Shown one piece after another: positions 10,886-23,827 of a DNA stretch of 64,000 nt. The position numbers and the translations under genes were made by a program. The first letter of the stretch is position 1. Each line of letters opens with the position of its first letter. The notes below the pieces were generated by a model. The model worked only from the letters and a program-made list of their open reading frames with translations, had not been told where the DNA came from and ran no database searches. This DNA is from Mytilisepta virgata (lineage: Eukaryota; Mollusca; Bivalvia; Mytilida; Mytilidae), in contig CM051510.1 of assembly GCA_028015205.1 (NCBI GenBank), positions 33,418,580-33,482,579 on the forward strand, given 5' to 3'.

Positions 10886-11286
10886 CGTCGTAGCACAAAT
10901 CTATTTACAGTGTGCGTGGCCTCCAAAAGTCTAGTGATATCCGTCATGACATGATCTCTTTCATTAATTTGAATTATTTGAATTATTCTTAAGCATTATC
11001 TGGCTTTTCTTCAGAGCCATTTCGTAAACTTGCGGTCGTTTCTGGAGGGGTGTTCTCTTACAGGTCCGCGATATTGGAGGCATTCGTGTTGGATTACGCA
11101 ATCCCGTCAACTTGACGTCATGGAAATTTTCAGTGGAAATTTCCGGTAAAAACTGATCGAAACATGTCGAGGGACGCGACCGTAAGCAAATATACGGGTT
11201 GCTCGCTTTCACATCCGCGTTCTGGCTATGTATACAGTGCACAACCTCTCATTTCATCTCGAACCTTCGAAGGATGAAAACCCTGT

Positions 11287-11400
11287 TGTCAAAAAGACAA
11301 CAACCCGACAGAAGATCAGAAAACAGCTCAAGGGTATCAATGGGTCTTCAACGCAGAAAGAAAATCCCGCGCCCGAAGGCGGGCGTCAGCTGACCCCTAT
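11287..11400 (-). repeat. Retroelement 3'-end fragment at unit 1/2 boundary
   Basis: GACAACAACCCGACAGAAG...GGCGGGCGTCAGCTGACC matches the 3226-3365 fragment, but lacks the terminal bases that precede TGTCAAAAAG there. Confidence 0.65.
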
Positions 11401-12299
11401 GTACACATTTCAACAAGTTAGTCCCTCGGCAATGCTCAAAGCAAAAATATGAATATATGAACCATTATCGTTCAGGGAAGACTGGAAGGATTACTTATCG
11501 AAAACGGTAGAAAACCTCCAAAACAAAAACAAGATAAAATAGAAAAGAAGAAGAAGAATTCTAAGTATATAGGATGTTCAACTAATGCCAGGCGGAGCTG
11601 TTTATTTAAAAACTGGGTTTAAAAATATTGATCACCTTTCTATAGACCATTTTGGTATCAGATATAATATTTAGAATCGATGTTTCCGCCCAGAGCTGCA
11701 CATAGCGTTAACTGAAGATCCTAAAGTGTACGTACACGAGAATATAGAATCAATTGAATACAGATCTAAGCACATGTACTGTGGATATTCAACATAAAAT
11801 CCAGAATAGCAGTCTCCACTATTTGTTAATTAGAAAAGAAAAAGAACATATGTGGGGTTATTGTACAATGGAATACTGAAACATGAAACAAAGGCAAGTA
11901 ATCAGCGCTTTTATTGCTGTTCTTTATCTTGAAAATCACGGTGTAAAAGTATTGTTAAAAATATTTTTCTTGCACTCTGCATATTTAATGCAACCCAAGG
12001 ATTTAATACTTAATTTGATAAAATGGAGAGTTATCTGACTTTACATTGAAAATTCCATTGGCAAATTTATGTCTTTATTTCTCTTGTACACAGGATTGAA
12101 CAAAATCAGAAGTTTAATTGTTTAAATTGTGATTCAACTAATTGAATCTGTCACCAAAGTGAAAACCCAATTCAACTTTACGCACTCAAATTCTAAAATA
12201 AACTGTTCCAAGGACTGATGTTTACAGACCGTAAAATTTACACTGGTCAGTGACACTAAGGAGGCATGTAGCATATGTAAGCTATGTCTTATCAGCAAT

Positions 12300-13500
12300 T
12301 CTAATAGTAACTAAAGGCTCCCGGGAGCCTACATCGCTCACCTGGAAATCATTTTCATTTTAAAGCAGAATAAATTGTTTGTCCTTCCTGGCCGGCAGTC
12401 TTGACTATTGCTGCCAAGTTCTAGTTGACACACTATATTTTGTAGTTTTGCCAAAATGCTCACTCGTTTCAAACAAGAAGATCGTTTAAGTGATTTTAAC
12501 ATAGGGTCCTATGCTAAGCTAATTTTGCCTATGGCAACCATATTGAATGGTGGTCCAGGGCAACAAATACAGTTCTGATAAAGGGTTATCTAAGGACCGT
12601 TTCTGCCCATTTGGGTTCCACTTGACTCACTGGTAATCAAGAAGAAGTCAATTTTACCGTAAGGTCCTATGTTAAATTATGTTGAACAGCAAGCCCGATC
12701 ATCAGACATAATTCGGATAAAGGACCATCTAAGGATAATTTCTGGCAAATTTGTTTCTGATTGGTTCACTACTTTCAGACGTACAAAAAGAATTTTAAGT
12801 TAATTTCCTCCATAGGGTCCTATGTTAAACTATGTTCGCCTCTGTCGTCCATCTTGGACGGTAGTCCGGGTCATGGGATACTATTCTGGCATAGGACCAT
12901 CCGAGGACCATAGCTGCTAAAGTTGGTTGCAATTGGCTTACTGATTTCAGACAAGAAGATTTTTAATTAATTTTTTTACATTGGGTCCTATGTTAAACTA
13001 TACTCGACTCTTGGATGGCAGGCGGGGTTGTCGGGTATAATTCTGAAAGACGACTATATACAATTGATGCCAACGTTTGTTTTAATTGGCTAAGTGCTTT
13101 CACACAAAACGATCTTTAAGTGAATATCCAATAGGGTCCGATGTTAAATTGATTTCTCCTATGGCCGCGGTCTTCGATGGCGGTTTGCGTCATCCGATAA
13201 AATTCTGATAAAGGGCCATCTAATTTCTGCTTTGGTTCCAATTTTCTAAGTGGTTTACGACAAGAATATGTTTAAGTGAATTTCTCATAGGGCCCTTTAT
13301 TAAACTTTGTTTGGCTCTGGTGGTCTTCTTGGATGGTTGTCCGGGTTATCGGATACAATTCCACTAAAACAAGTGCTGCTTACTATGGCTTCAATTAGCT
13401 TGCTGATTTGTAAATCAATTTCCCTATAAGGTCTTATGTAAAACTATGTTCGGCTCCAGTGGAGTCAGTGGAGCTGGAACTAAACTAAAACAAATTGGAT
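12300..13500. repeat. Element with ~155-bp internal minisatellite, unit 2
   Basis: Same organisation as 4281-5460: palindrome GGCTCCCGGGAGCC, seven GGTCCTATGTTAAA-type monomers, then GGCTCCAGTGGAGTCAGTGGAG. No change in monomer number from unit 1 is visible, so the array seems stable since the duplication. Confidence 0.75.
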
Positions 13501-14688
13501 AACATTAAAGGTCAGCAATGATATATCAATCAATCAACGCCACCCAATAGACAGAACCCCGAACAAAAAATAACACAAATAGCGCAAAACACAAACATAA
13601 ACACAACAGACGGTTAGAATAGTCTGACTTGGTGCAGTCACTGGACAGTGGTGGGGTTAAAACCGGTTTCATAGGTACACAAACCTCCGACACACTGGTG
13701 TATAAAATATGCTATAAAAAGTACAGTATGAATACCTACAAGATGACCCCTTGCTCGAACTACATGATTTGTTTGGTTGGACTGTACATAATTTAGATAG
13801 CAGGGTAAACATTTCAAAGATCTAGATCTAAAAAAATTACAGGTTGACAGAATTTCCATAGTTTTAGAGCCGTTGTTAACCACAGCAGCTGATGTGTACA
13901 AGTATCGGTCTAGACATTTCAATTAAACATTCTATACAGTCACTCATGAAAAATTTAGAGGTTAGAACATTTTGCAACATGTACAGTTGATCACTACCCA
14001 GCCTGCAATAAGGAGGCATTAGTCTTGAAAATATAGATGTAATGTCGATGGCTACCAGATATCATTCTTGGATGTATGTGTGCAAGAGTATTGACAATCT
14101 TCATTTAGTTTGTGATTTTTTGGGTAATTCATGGTGCTTTAACTTGACATTTGATTAGATAAACTAGACGCGTTTTCGACTTGAAAATTATCTCTGTACT
14201 CGCCTACATTCTTCGCTATAATTATTAATTGTTGCGTTTGCGTACATACTATATAAGCCTTGTAGAAAGCAGAAACCTTTTTAGCGTAACGTTTACTTTC
14301 CTCATTTCAAGACCTAGTCAGTACTACACTAATATAGCTGTTAATAATAGAATTTATATAGTCTTCATTTTTCGCATTGTACTGAATAAATTAATATGAA
14401 TGTAAATCATCTTATACATATGAGAATTAAAGTAGAAACAGTATCAAAACCGTTACAGGTGACAACCATGATTTTTATTGTAAATACACTACTATGTCGT
14501 TACGATATTGTTGTCTTGAAGGCGATTCCTTTGGTGTCAAAATAAAAAATATCGTAACGGCATAGTAGACCGCGCTTTGTAGAACTGTTGTTCTATATAT
14601 TGGTTAGAAATGTTGTTTATGTTTCTGTTTTGATGCTATTGTAAATGATGATAACAAACAAGATTAAAGACGTTACGCTATTGCTTCC

Positions 14689-15107
14689 TTAAGGATGGTC
14701 AGTTGTTATTTTTTTTAACTTTGGTCAGATCATGCGAATTTCTCGAGGTTAATCCATTTATAGTATGGGGTATTTTTTCACTAGCAACCCCCTATTTTCT
14801 TTTCATTAATTTGTTATCCATATCTTAAAGGTCTAAATGAGAAAATTTTATGAAATTCTATATATTAGTAGCGTATATTTTTATACAATTTTAAAGATAC
14901 ATCACACTTTTCATTCAAACCAAAGGAAAAAAATAGAGAGACCCGTTTTCCCTCCACATTTTAAACACCTTATATCTCAGAAAGGAGTTCAGCAACATAT
15001 AGTTTTCTTTTTCTTATTTTGTTATTGATTTCAACCTCTATCTAAATCTAAAAGTATTTGAAAATCTATACATGTATATCAAAACTCTCACCAGCGACCA
15101 TCCTTAA
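14689..15107. mobile_element. TTAA MITE type 2, complete (unit 2)
   Basis: A 419-bp element with TTAAGGATGGTCAG at the left and TTAAGGATGGTCGCTG (reverse complement) at the right. Its termini are related to, but distinct from, MITE type 1 in the intron, so two sister families are present. It ends 160 bases 3' of the C1q stop codon and might supply 3' UTR or termination sequence. Confidence 0.8.
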
Positions 15108-15266
15108 ATCTCGCTTTAAAGATTTTGGGCGCCCGAGGATATAAAAGACAACTTCAAAGTCACATAAACTTAGACTGTGCCCGATAAAAAATTTGTTTGT
15201 CACAGCTTACGAATATTTTAATTGTTTCCGTTTTGATTCCAAATAAATATTTCCTCGGAAGTTTGT

Positions 15267-15667
15267 TTAATCTTGAAGAAAATAACCAGCAAACGATGAG
15301 TGATGGTCGCCAGTAATTTGCTCTGATGCCTCAGCTCTGTGTGTAATAGAAGCATACTCTCCCTTTGCCATTTCGACGAGTGCACTGATTGTACTTGATG
15401 TGTGACGTCCCCTGGTGGAGTAGCCAGCTGTGATTCTCGAGTTATTTTTACTCAATGCATAATGAACGACGTGTTTGTTGTCCCCCAGAATCAAACAGGT
15501 AAAATGATAAAGTCCTTGCTTTGGCGCAGTAAATTTTCCAGTCGATGGGTCATATCCGCCCTGTCTGTTTACTCTGACGTCATCAAATTTTACCACGCCA
15601 TCTCTACCGGATAATACGTATGGATGTTTCTTCAGTGACACAAAAAACGCTGGTCCTGTGAGGCTAT
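15267..15667 (-). CDS. C1q-domain protein copy 2, exon 2 (C1q domain)
   Basis: Intact C1q exon of the same 401-base length and the same phase-1 acceptor as copy 1. Residues differing from copy 1 include DNK for NKN, HYAL for RYAL, TRGRH for IRGHH, HRAEASEQ for NRAVASEE, and L for I in the KQGLYHF motif. I count 16 base differences from copy 1 in the exon: 11 change the amino acid and 5 are silent, and nearly all fall in the C-terminal two thirds. The domain core (GGYDPSTGKFTAPKQG, FAGYFLQD) is unchanged. Spliced product with exon 1: 233 residues. Confidence 0.9.
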
Positions 15668-16395
15668 CTGAAGTAGGGAATATTATATATCAACAAAAAA
15701 GAATCATGAATTCAAAAACTAAAAGAAAGAAAACATTTTTTTATAACAGAATCAAAAGGAGGCATGAAAAAAATACATGGACGAAACAGATGGCAAAATA
15801 GATTTCTCAGTACAATGTCTGTAATGGTATTACGCTATTGGTTTTTTCATTGTTACGTCAACAAATTTGGACCGCCGTAACTTCAAGAAAGCATCATTGA
15901 AACGTCATATTAGACAGTGTCAAGTAAAAATCTTGTTTGTCACTGAAGAATATTGTTACTGTTCCTGTTTTGCATTCTATCTAATTTTGTAAAAGAAAAC
16001 ACTTTCAATCGACGCCAGGACCCTTTCTGATTTTACTTTATGACACAAACCTTTTTCTGTTAAATGTTGATGAACAAATTAAAGAACACCAATAAAAGGT
16101 CTGTTAAGTAATTCAAATTCACACCCGTCTATGTAGTTGTGCTAGTCTTTATAATCCATTATAACATTTAAGATTTTGGAATCAGTTATCTGGATGACCA
16201 AATATTTATAGGTAACTAATGATTGGCTATCGCTCATGTTTAAGGACACGCAAATATACCTAAAATATTACATGTCTATCTTTGTTCACGTACGGTTTCT
16301 AGAAAGCGTATAATTATTTTAGTATAGAAGAACTTATATAAAATAGAATTTTTTTTTAAACATAAATTTCCCCCTTGTTCGAAAGCTAACTCATA

Positions 16396-16787
16396 TTAAG
16401 GATGATCCTGGTCTAATAGGAAATAAATAGGATTTGAAATAGGTGTTTTAGTTTGAGAGAACATATGAATAGTAAAAAATAAGCAAGAAAAAAATATAGG
16501 TTCATGTGCTCATTTTAGAGCTATAAGGCCTTGAAAATTTGCAGGAAATGGGTTTTCTCAGGATTTTTCATTGTCTTGACAACTTCAGTCTCTCAAAAAT
16601 GTATTAAAAAAAATAAAAAGAATTTCATAAAATTATGTTAAATACCATTTTAAGGTATATATGATTGAATTACAAAAGAAAAAGTGGGGGTTCATGGGCA
16701 AACAATTTCATGTTTGAGAAATGGATAAAACCCGAGGATTCCGAAAATCTGAAAAAAGACCAAAACATGACCAGCGAGCATCCTTAA
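16396..16787. mobile_element. TTAA MITE type 1, in intron of C1q copy 2
   Basis: 392 bp, same termini and same intronic position as 8287-8682, differing by scattered substitutions and A-run lengths. Confidence 0.8.
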
Positions 16788-17465
16788 CAAAGTAATTTGG
16801 CATTTTGTTTTATTAGTAATGACTGATCGTTTCTTTCGTGTTAAGTTTCTAGGTAGTATTAAAAGATTGTGACGACCTTTGGTAGTTCACAAAAAATATA
16901 AAAAGATGTCTTATACTCGATCGTATTCCTTTGGTCATTGACTCGCGTCTATCCAGAGATTTTGTTCCATACAAAAACAAGAAGAAACATTACACGAAGA
17001 CGGTTAATTAGGGGAGAGGGAGGGGTGGCCGTTTCTATTGTGATATGTTTTACTCCAGTATTTAGTTGTTTAGTGCTTGAGAAATATAGGCCGTTGCTCA
17101 TCACTGAAAGATTAAACAGTGTAACATTATACGGAACCGACCACAAATGAGATTTCTGTTTATATACATTGACCTTACGTTATTGATTTCTGTTGTGACG
17201 TCAACATTTTTGGACGACCGTGGCTTCAAGACAACAGAAGAGTAACACGCTTAGTTATCGTCCCACAATGCATCACGGCATATATAGCGTAGTGCATCAT
17301 GGGACTGGGAAACAGGCTACGTTATTGTGTCTGTTTGTCAAATGTTAAGCATTTCCGTTCTGTTTCGATCTCAACATTCCTCGATTTTCACCTGTTTAAT
17401 ACAACGGAATGCTGCTTCATTGCCGCAATGCCCATAATCTTTCATTTTCATACATACATACATAC

Positions 17466-17766
17466 CTTTTAGATCATGCGTCAAAATATCCATTGTCTGC
17501 TCCATTGCAGAAGCTACCAAATCATGTACAGACTCGTTCAAGACGGACACGACCCTGGACTCTATCTCATCATTGATATAACGCTGTAGAATTTTATTCA
17601 TTTCTGTTACGTCTAAATCTGCTTTCAATGTTGCACTCATGCTATCTATCAGTGGGATAGACACTATTTGGTGACATTCCAATCCGACACAATCTCCGTC
17701 ATTTAAGGTTGCTGCCTTAATTAGCATTGCAGAAAACAGTAACATTATAAAGATTTGTGACATCAT
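17466..17766 (-). CDS. C1q-domain protein copy 2, exon 1 (signal peptide and stalk)
   Basis: Encodes MMSQIFIMLLFSAMLIKAA, a good signal peptide with likely cleavage after KAA, then TLNDGDCVGLECHQ and an amphipathic helical stalk ending HDLK. An in-frame TAG lies eight codons upstream of the ATG (TAG ACT CAG AAG AGA TTA GAA AAA), which fixes the start. No collagen Gly-X-Y repeat is present, so this is a stalked secreted C1q protein rather than a collagen-like one. The intron is 1798 bases, almost the same as in copies 1 and 3. This copy looks like the canonical form of the three. Confidence 0.88.
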
Positions 17767-18454
17767 TTTTTCTAATCTCTTCTGAGTCTAAAGATGCACA
17801 GCACTTTTCTGTTAAAATGCGCTTCCTTACTGGATCTACTTATCTTAACTGAGTAATTTTAAAGCGGTTTATACAACTTATACTAGTATATAAAAAAACG
17901 TGATGTTTTACGTGTTTCTTCACTTGTTTTGATATCTGTTGTATTTGTTTATTGTTTATTGTTTATTATTCCAGAATAACGTTTGGCCATGAACCAAATC
18001 TCTGCATGACTGTTGCACTATAGGTAAACTGTTCTTTTCTTTAAGATGAACACAATAACATTTTGTTTCTATGAACTAACCATATTAACTATGCAATTAT
18101 ATACTAGTAACAGAAAACTGAAATTTTATCAAGTGACCTTAAGACTGCTTGGCATATTAATGAGCATAGATATTTCCTCGTCTTATTATACAATTTTGAA
18201 GGGACAAAAAGCGTACGAAAAATAAGGGAAATTAATAGCATTAAGCATATGATCATACTTATGATTGTTAGCAGTTCCTTAATGCCAGAAATTCCCAACT
18301 AAAAATTTAAATGTCATCAAGTGCCCCGCATTTGCAAAAAAAAATTGCAAGCAAGAGTGACTACTTTCTTTCAATCGGTTGCAGTTTATTGCAGAACGTA
18401 TAGCCAAAGTGTTTATAAGTTACCAGTAGTATATGGGCACAGGCAAATTAACAT

Positions 18455-18745
18455 TTGTGGAAGTGCAGTGAAAGTGCCGCATATGAGGTCAGCGGAAGCG
18501 GAAATGACATCGCAGGAAGTGATGTCATCGGAATCGGAAGACCCGTGACCGGAAGTGGTAAAATGGTGTGTTTTCCCGCCATTTTTCTTTATTTGTTTAC
18601 GTAAGTGACGTAAGTCACGTGCTAGTACTAGGATGTGTCGACTACCCATGCGTGGGAAATTTGCCCGCATGCGCAACCGGCACTTTTGTATTTTTCAATT
18701 ATTTATTTACGGAAGTGACGTCAGTCATGAGCTAGGACCCGGATG
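18455..18745. promoter_or_regulatory. ETS/CRE/NRF1 motif cluster upstream of C1q copy 2
   Basis: Same block as at 10355-10640. The first ETS core of the duplicated pair is changed (ACGTAAGTGACGTAAGTCACGTG, GGAAG lost), while the second ACGGAAGTGACGTCA and the GCATGCGCA site are kept. The single-base loss could make the copies differ in expression. Confidence 0.5.
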
Positions 18746-18794
18746 TGTCGTCTGCGCATTTGTAGGTGGAACCAGTAGTTTAAAGGGAGATCAT

Positions 18795-18990
18795 TTCCCC
18801 TTTTTCTTCCTTTTTTAATTTTCTTTAAAAATTTTACTTATTTAAAAAAAATTTTTTTTGTTATTTATTCTTTTTTTATATTTTTATTATCTTTTTTTAT
18901 TATTTTTATTTAATTTTATTTTTTTAAATTTAAAATTTTTTTTTTTTTATATTTTCTTAAAATTTTTATTTCTTTTATTATTTTTTTAAC
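18795..18990. repeat. T-rich low-complexity tract, unit 2
   Basis: Counterpart of the tract at 10695-10885. Confidence 0.8.
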
Positions 18991-20404
18991 GTCGTAGCAC
19001 AACGCTATTTACAGTGTGCGTGGCCTCCAAAAGTCTAGTGATATCCGTCATGACATGATCTCTTTCATTAATTTGAATTATTTGAATTATTCTTAAGCAT
19101 TTTCTGGCTTTTCTTCAGAGCCATTTCGTAAACTTGCGGTCGTCTCTTACAGGTCCGCAATATTGGAGGCATTCGTGTTGGATTACGCAATCCCGTCAAC
19201 TTGACGTCATGGAAATTTTCAGTGGAAATTTCTGGTAAAAACTGATCGAAACATGTCGAGGGACGCGACCGTAAGCAAATATACGGGTTGCTCGCTTTCA
19301 CATCCGCGTTCTGGCTATGTATACAGTGCACAACCTCTCATTTCATCTCGAACCTTCGAAGGATGAAAACCCTGTTGTCAAAAAGACAACAACCCGATAG
19401 AAGATCAGAAAACAGCTCAAGGGTATCAATGGGTCTTCAACGCAGAAAGAAAATCCCGCGCCCGAAGGCGGGCTTCAGCTGACCCCTATGTACACATTTC
19501 AACAAGTTTGTCCCTCGGCAAAGCTCAAAGCAAAAATATGAATATATGAACCATTATCCTTCAGGGAAGACTGGAAGGATTACTTATCGAAAACGGTAGA
19601 AAACCTACAAAACAAAAACAAGATAAAATAGAAAAGAAGAAGAAGTATTCTAAGTATATAGGATGTTCAACTAATGCCAGGCGGAGCTGTTTATTTAAAA
19701 ACTGGGTTTAAAAATATTGATCACCTTTCTATAGACCATTTTGGTATCAGATATAATATTTAGAATCGATGTTTCCGCCCAGAGCTGCACATAGCGTTAA
19801 CTGAAGATCCTAAAGTGTACCGACACGAGAATATAGAATCAATTGTATACAGATCTAAGCACATGTACTGTGGATATTCAACATAAAATCCAGAATAGCA
19901 GTCTCCACTATTTGTTAATTAGAAAAGAAAAAGAACATATGTGGGGTTATTGTACAATGGAATACTGAAACATGAAACAAAAGCAAGTAATCAGCGCTTT
20001 TATTGCTGTTCTTTATCTTGAAAATCACGGTGTAAAAGTATTGTTAAAAATATTTTTCTTGCACTCTGCATATTTAATGCAACCCAAGGATTTAATACTT
20101 AATTTGATAAAATGGAGAGTTATCTCCCTTTTACATTGAAAATTCCATTGGCAAATTTATGTCTTTATTTCTCTTGTACACAGGATTGAACAAAATCAGA
20201 AGTTTAATTGTTTAAATTGTGATTCAACTAATTGAATCTGTCACCAAAGTGAAAACCCAATTCAACTTTTCGCAATCAAATTCTAAAATAAACTGTTCCA
20301 AGGACTGATGTTTACAGACCGTAAAATTTACACTGGTCAGTGACACTAAGGAGGCATGTAGCGTCTACGTATATGTAAACTATGTCTTATCAGCAATTCT
20401 AATA

Positions 20405-21565
20405 GTAACTAAAGGCTCCCGGGAGCCTACATCGCTCACCTGGAAATCATTTTCATTTTAAAGCAGAATAAATTGTTTGTCCTTCCTGGCCGGCAGTCTT
20501 GACGACTATTGCTGCCAAGTTCTAGTTGACACACTACATTTTGTAGTTTTGCCAAAATGCTCACTCGTTTCAAACAAGAAGATCGTTTAAGTGATTTTCA
20601 CATAGGGTCCTATGCTAAGCTAATTTTGCCTATGGCAACCATATTGAATGATGGTCCAGGGCAACAAATACAGTTCTGATAAAGAGTTATCTAAGGACCG
20701 TTTCTGCCCATTTGGGTTCCACTTGACTCACTGGTAGGCAAGAAGAAGTCAATTTTACCATAAGGTCCTATGTTAAATTATCTTGAACAGTAAGCCCGAT
20801 CATCAGACATAATTCGGATAAAGGACCATCTAAGGATAATTTCTGGCAAATTTGTTTCTGATTGGTTCACTACTTTCAGACGTACAAAAAGAATTTTAAG
20901 TTAATTTGCCCCATAGGGTCCTATGTTAAACTATGTTCGCCTCTGTCGTCCATCTTGGACGGTAGTCCGGGTCATCGGATACTATTCTGGCATAGGACCA
21001 TCCGAGGACCATAGCTGCTAAAGTTGGTTGCTATTGGCTTGCTGATTTCAGACAAGAAGATTTTTAAGTCATTTTTTTTACATTGGGTCCTATGTTAAAC
21101 TATACTCTTGGATGTCAGGCGGGGTTATCGGGTAAAATTCTGAAAGAGGACTATATACGGACTATTGATGCCAACTTTTGTTTTAATTGGGTAAGTGCTT
21201 TCACACAAAACAATCTTTAAGTGAATATCCAATTTGGTCCCATGTTAAATTGATTTCTCCTATGGCCGCCGTCTTCGATGGCGGTCTGCGTCATTGGATA
21301 CAATTCTGATACAGGACCATCTAATTCTGCTTTTGTTCCAATTTTCTAAGTGGTTTACGATAAGAATATGTTTAAGTGAATTTCCAATAGGGCCCTTTAT
21401 TAAACTTTTTTTGGGGGCCATCTTGGATGGTTGTCCGGATAATCGGACACAATTCCACTAAAACAAGTGCTGCTTACTATGGCTTCAATTAGCTTGTAAA
21501 TCAATTTCCCTATAAGGTCTTATGTAAAACTATGTTCGGCTCCAGTGGAGTCAGTGGAGCTGGAA
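20405..21565. repeat. Element with ~155-bp internal minisatellite, unit 3
   Basis: Same seven-monomer structure as in units 1 and 2 with more private changes, for example shortened monomers near 21100 and 21410. Confidence 0.72.
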
Positions 21566-22862
21566 CTAAACTAAAACAAATTGGATAACATTAAAGGTCA
21601 ACAATGATATATCAATCATTCAACGACACCAAATAGACAGAACCCCGAACAAAAAATAACACAAAGAGCACAAAACACAAACATAAACACAACAGACGGT
21701 TAAAATAGTCTGACTGGGTACAGTCACTGAACAGTGGTGGGGTTAAAACCAATTTCATAGCTACACAAACATCCGACACACTGGTGTATAAAATATGCTA
21801 TAAAAAATACAGTATGAATATCTACAAGATGACCTACAAGATGACCCCTTGCTCGAACTACTCGATTTGTTTGGTTGGACTGTACATAATTAGTGATTAA
21901 TGATAGCAGGGTCAACATTTCTGTCAAAGATCTAGATCTAAAAAAATTACAGGTTGACAGAATTTCCATAGTTTTAAAGCCGTTGTTAACCACAGCAGCT
22001 GATGTGTACAAGTGTCGGTCTAGACATTTCACTTAAACATTCTATACAGTCACTCATGAAAAATTTTGAGGTTAGAAAATTTTGCAACATGTACAATTGA
22101 TCACTACCCAGACTGCCATACCTCACTAAGGAGGCATCAGTCTTGAAAATATATATGTAATGTCGATGGCTACCAGATATCATTCTTGGATGTATGTGCG
22201 CGAGAGTATCGACAATCTTCATTTAGTTTGTGATCTTTTGGGGTAATTCATGGTGCTTTAACTTGAAATTTGATTAGATAAACTATATTCGCGTTTTCGA
22301 CTTGAAAATAATCTCTGTACTCGCCTACATTCTTGAATTATTAATTATTGTATTGCGTACATTCTATAAGCCTTGTAGACAGCAGAAACCCTTTTAGCGT
22401 AACGTTTACTTTCCTCATTTCAAGACCTCTTCAGTACTACACTAATACAACTGTTCATAATAGAATTTATATAATCTTCATTTTTCGCATTGTACTGAAT
22501 AAAATTAGTATTGGCTTTAAAAAAAAAAACAGCTATGCAAGAGAATATATATGAATGTAAACCATCTTAGGATCAAAACTTTTTGTGAATACATATTAGA
22601 ATTAAAGCAGAAAGAGTATCAAAACCTTACAGGTGACAACCACGATTTTTATTGTAAATACACTACTATGTCGTTACGATATTGTTGTCTTGAAGGCGAT
22701 TCCTTTGGTGTCAAAATAAAAAATATCGTAACGGCATAGTAGACCGCGCTTTGTAGAACTGTTGTTCTATATATTGGTTAGAAATGTTGTTTATGTTTCT
22801 GTTTTGATGCTATTGTAAATGATGATAACAAACAAGATTAAAGACGTTACGCTATTGCTTCC

Positions 22863-23267
22863 TTAAGGATGGTCAGTTGTTATTTTTTTTAATTTTGGTC
22901 AGATCATGCAAATTCCTCGAGGTTAATCCATTTATAGTATGGGGTATTTTTTCACTAGCAACCCCCTATTTTCTTTTCACTAATTTATTATACATATCTT
23001 AAAGGTCTAAATGAGAAATTTTATGAAATTCTATATATTAGTAGCGTATATTTTTATACAATTCTAAAGATACATTTTCATTCAAACCAAAGGAAAAGAA
23101 ATAGAGAGACCCGTTTTTCCGCCACATTTTAAACACCTTATATCTCAGAAACGAGTTCAGCAGCATATAGTTTTCTTTTTCTTATTTTGTTATTGATTTC
23201 AACCTCTATCTAAATCTAAAAGTATTTGAAAATCTATATATCAAAACTCATCAGCGACCATCCTTAA
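22863..23267. mobile_element. TTAA MITE type 2, complete (unit 3)
   Basis: 405-bp counterpart of 14689-15107 with both TTAA-flanked termini present. Confidence 0.78.
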
Positions 23268-23426
23268 ATTTCGCTTCAAAGATTTTGGGCGCCCGAGGAT
23301 ATACAAGACACCATCAAAGTCACGTAAACTTAGACTGTGTCCGATAAAAAATTTGTTTGTCACAGCTTACGAATATTTTAATTGTTTCCGTTTTGATTCT
23401 AAATAAATATTTCCGCGGAGGTTTGT

Positions 23427-23827
23427 TTAATCTTGAAGAAAATAACCAGCAAACGATGAGTGATGGTTGCCATAAATTTGCTCTGATGCTTCAACTCTGT
23501 GTGTAATAGATGCATACTCTCCCTTTGCCATTTCGACGAGTGCACTGATTGTACTTGATGTGTGACGTCCCTTGGTGGAGTAGCCTGCTGTGATTCTCGA
23601 GTTATTTTTACTCAATGCATAATGAACGACGTGATTGTAGTCCCCCAGAATCAAACAGGTGAAATGATAAAGTCCTTGCTTTGGCGCAGTAAATTTTCCA
23701 GTCGATGGGTCATATCCTCCCTGTCTGTTTACTCTGACGTCATCAAATTTTACCACGCCATCTCTACCGGATAATACGTATGGATGTTTCTTCAGTGACA
23801 CAAAAAACGCTGGTCCTGTGAGGCTAT
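23427..23827 (-). CDS. C1q-domain protein copy 3, exon 2 (C1q domain)
   Basis: Intact C1q exon, 401 bases, same acceptor and phase. It is closer to copy 2 than to copy 1 (shared HYAL, ASEQ, GLYHF) but has private residues: DYN, TKGRH, HRVEASEQIYGN. The variable positions are the same ones that differ between copies 1 and 2, so change is concentrated at a few probable loop sites while the fold-defining residues stay fixed. Confidence 0.9.

Larger units (their letters stand above)
3252..11286. repeat. Tandem unit 1 of C1q array (~8.0 kb)
   Basis: First of three direct repeats. Equivalent landmarks recur throughout: TGTCAAAAAGAC at 3252, 11287 and 19376; the C1q stop codon at 7158, 15267 and 23427; the exon 1 donor at 9356, 17466 and 25627. 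Identity to unit 2 is about 96-98% by eye, with small indels and one larger deletion in unit 1 near 6735 that removes the left end of a MITE. Confidence 0.93.
11287..19375. repeat. Tandem unit 2 of C1q array (~8.1 kb)
   Basis: Second direct repeat, complete. Its left junction reads AACCCTGT|TGTCAAAAAGAC: the right end of unit 1 runs directly into the interior of a retroelement 3'-end fragment, whereas at 3252 the same point is preceded by the retroelement's own terminus. This fixes the duplication breakpoint. Confidence 0.93.

Noticed and set aside
15402..15614. Plus-strand 70-residue frame opposite the C1q exon (also 23562-23774)
   Set aside because: Shadow of the minus-strand domain; no start context or family features.
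21724..22222. Minus-strand frames of 102 and 78 residues in unit 3 (related to 13638-13922 and 5887-6075)
   Set aside because: Length and frame change between units through indels, unlike the C1q exons.
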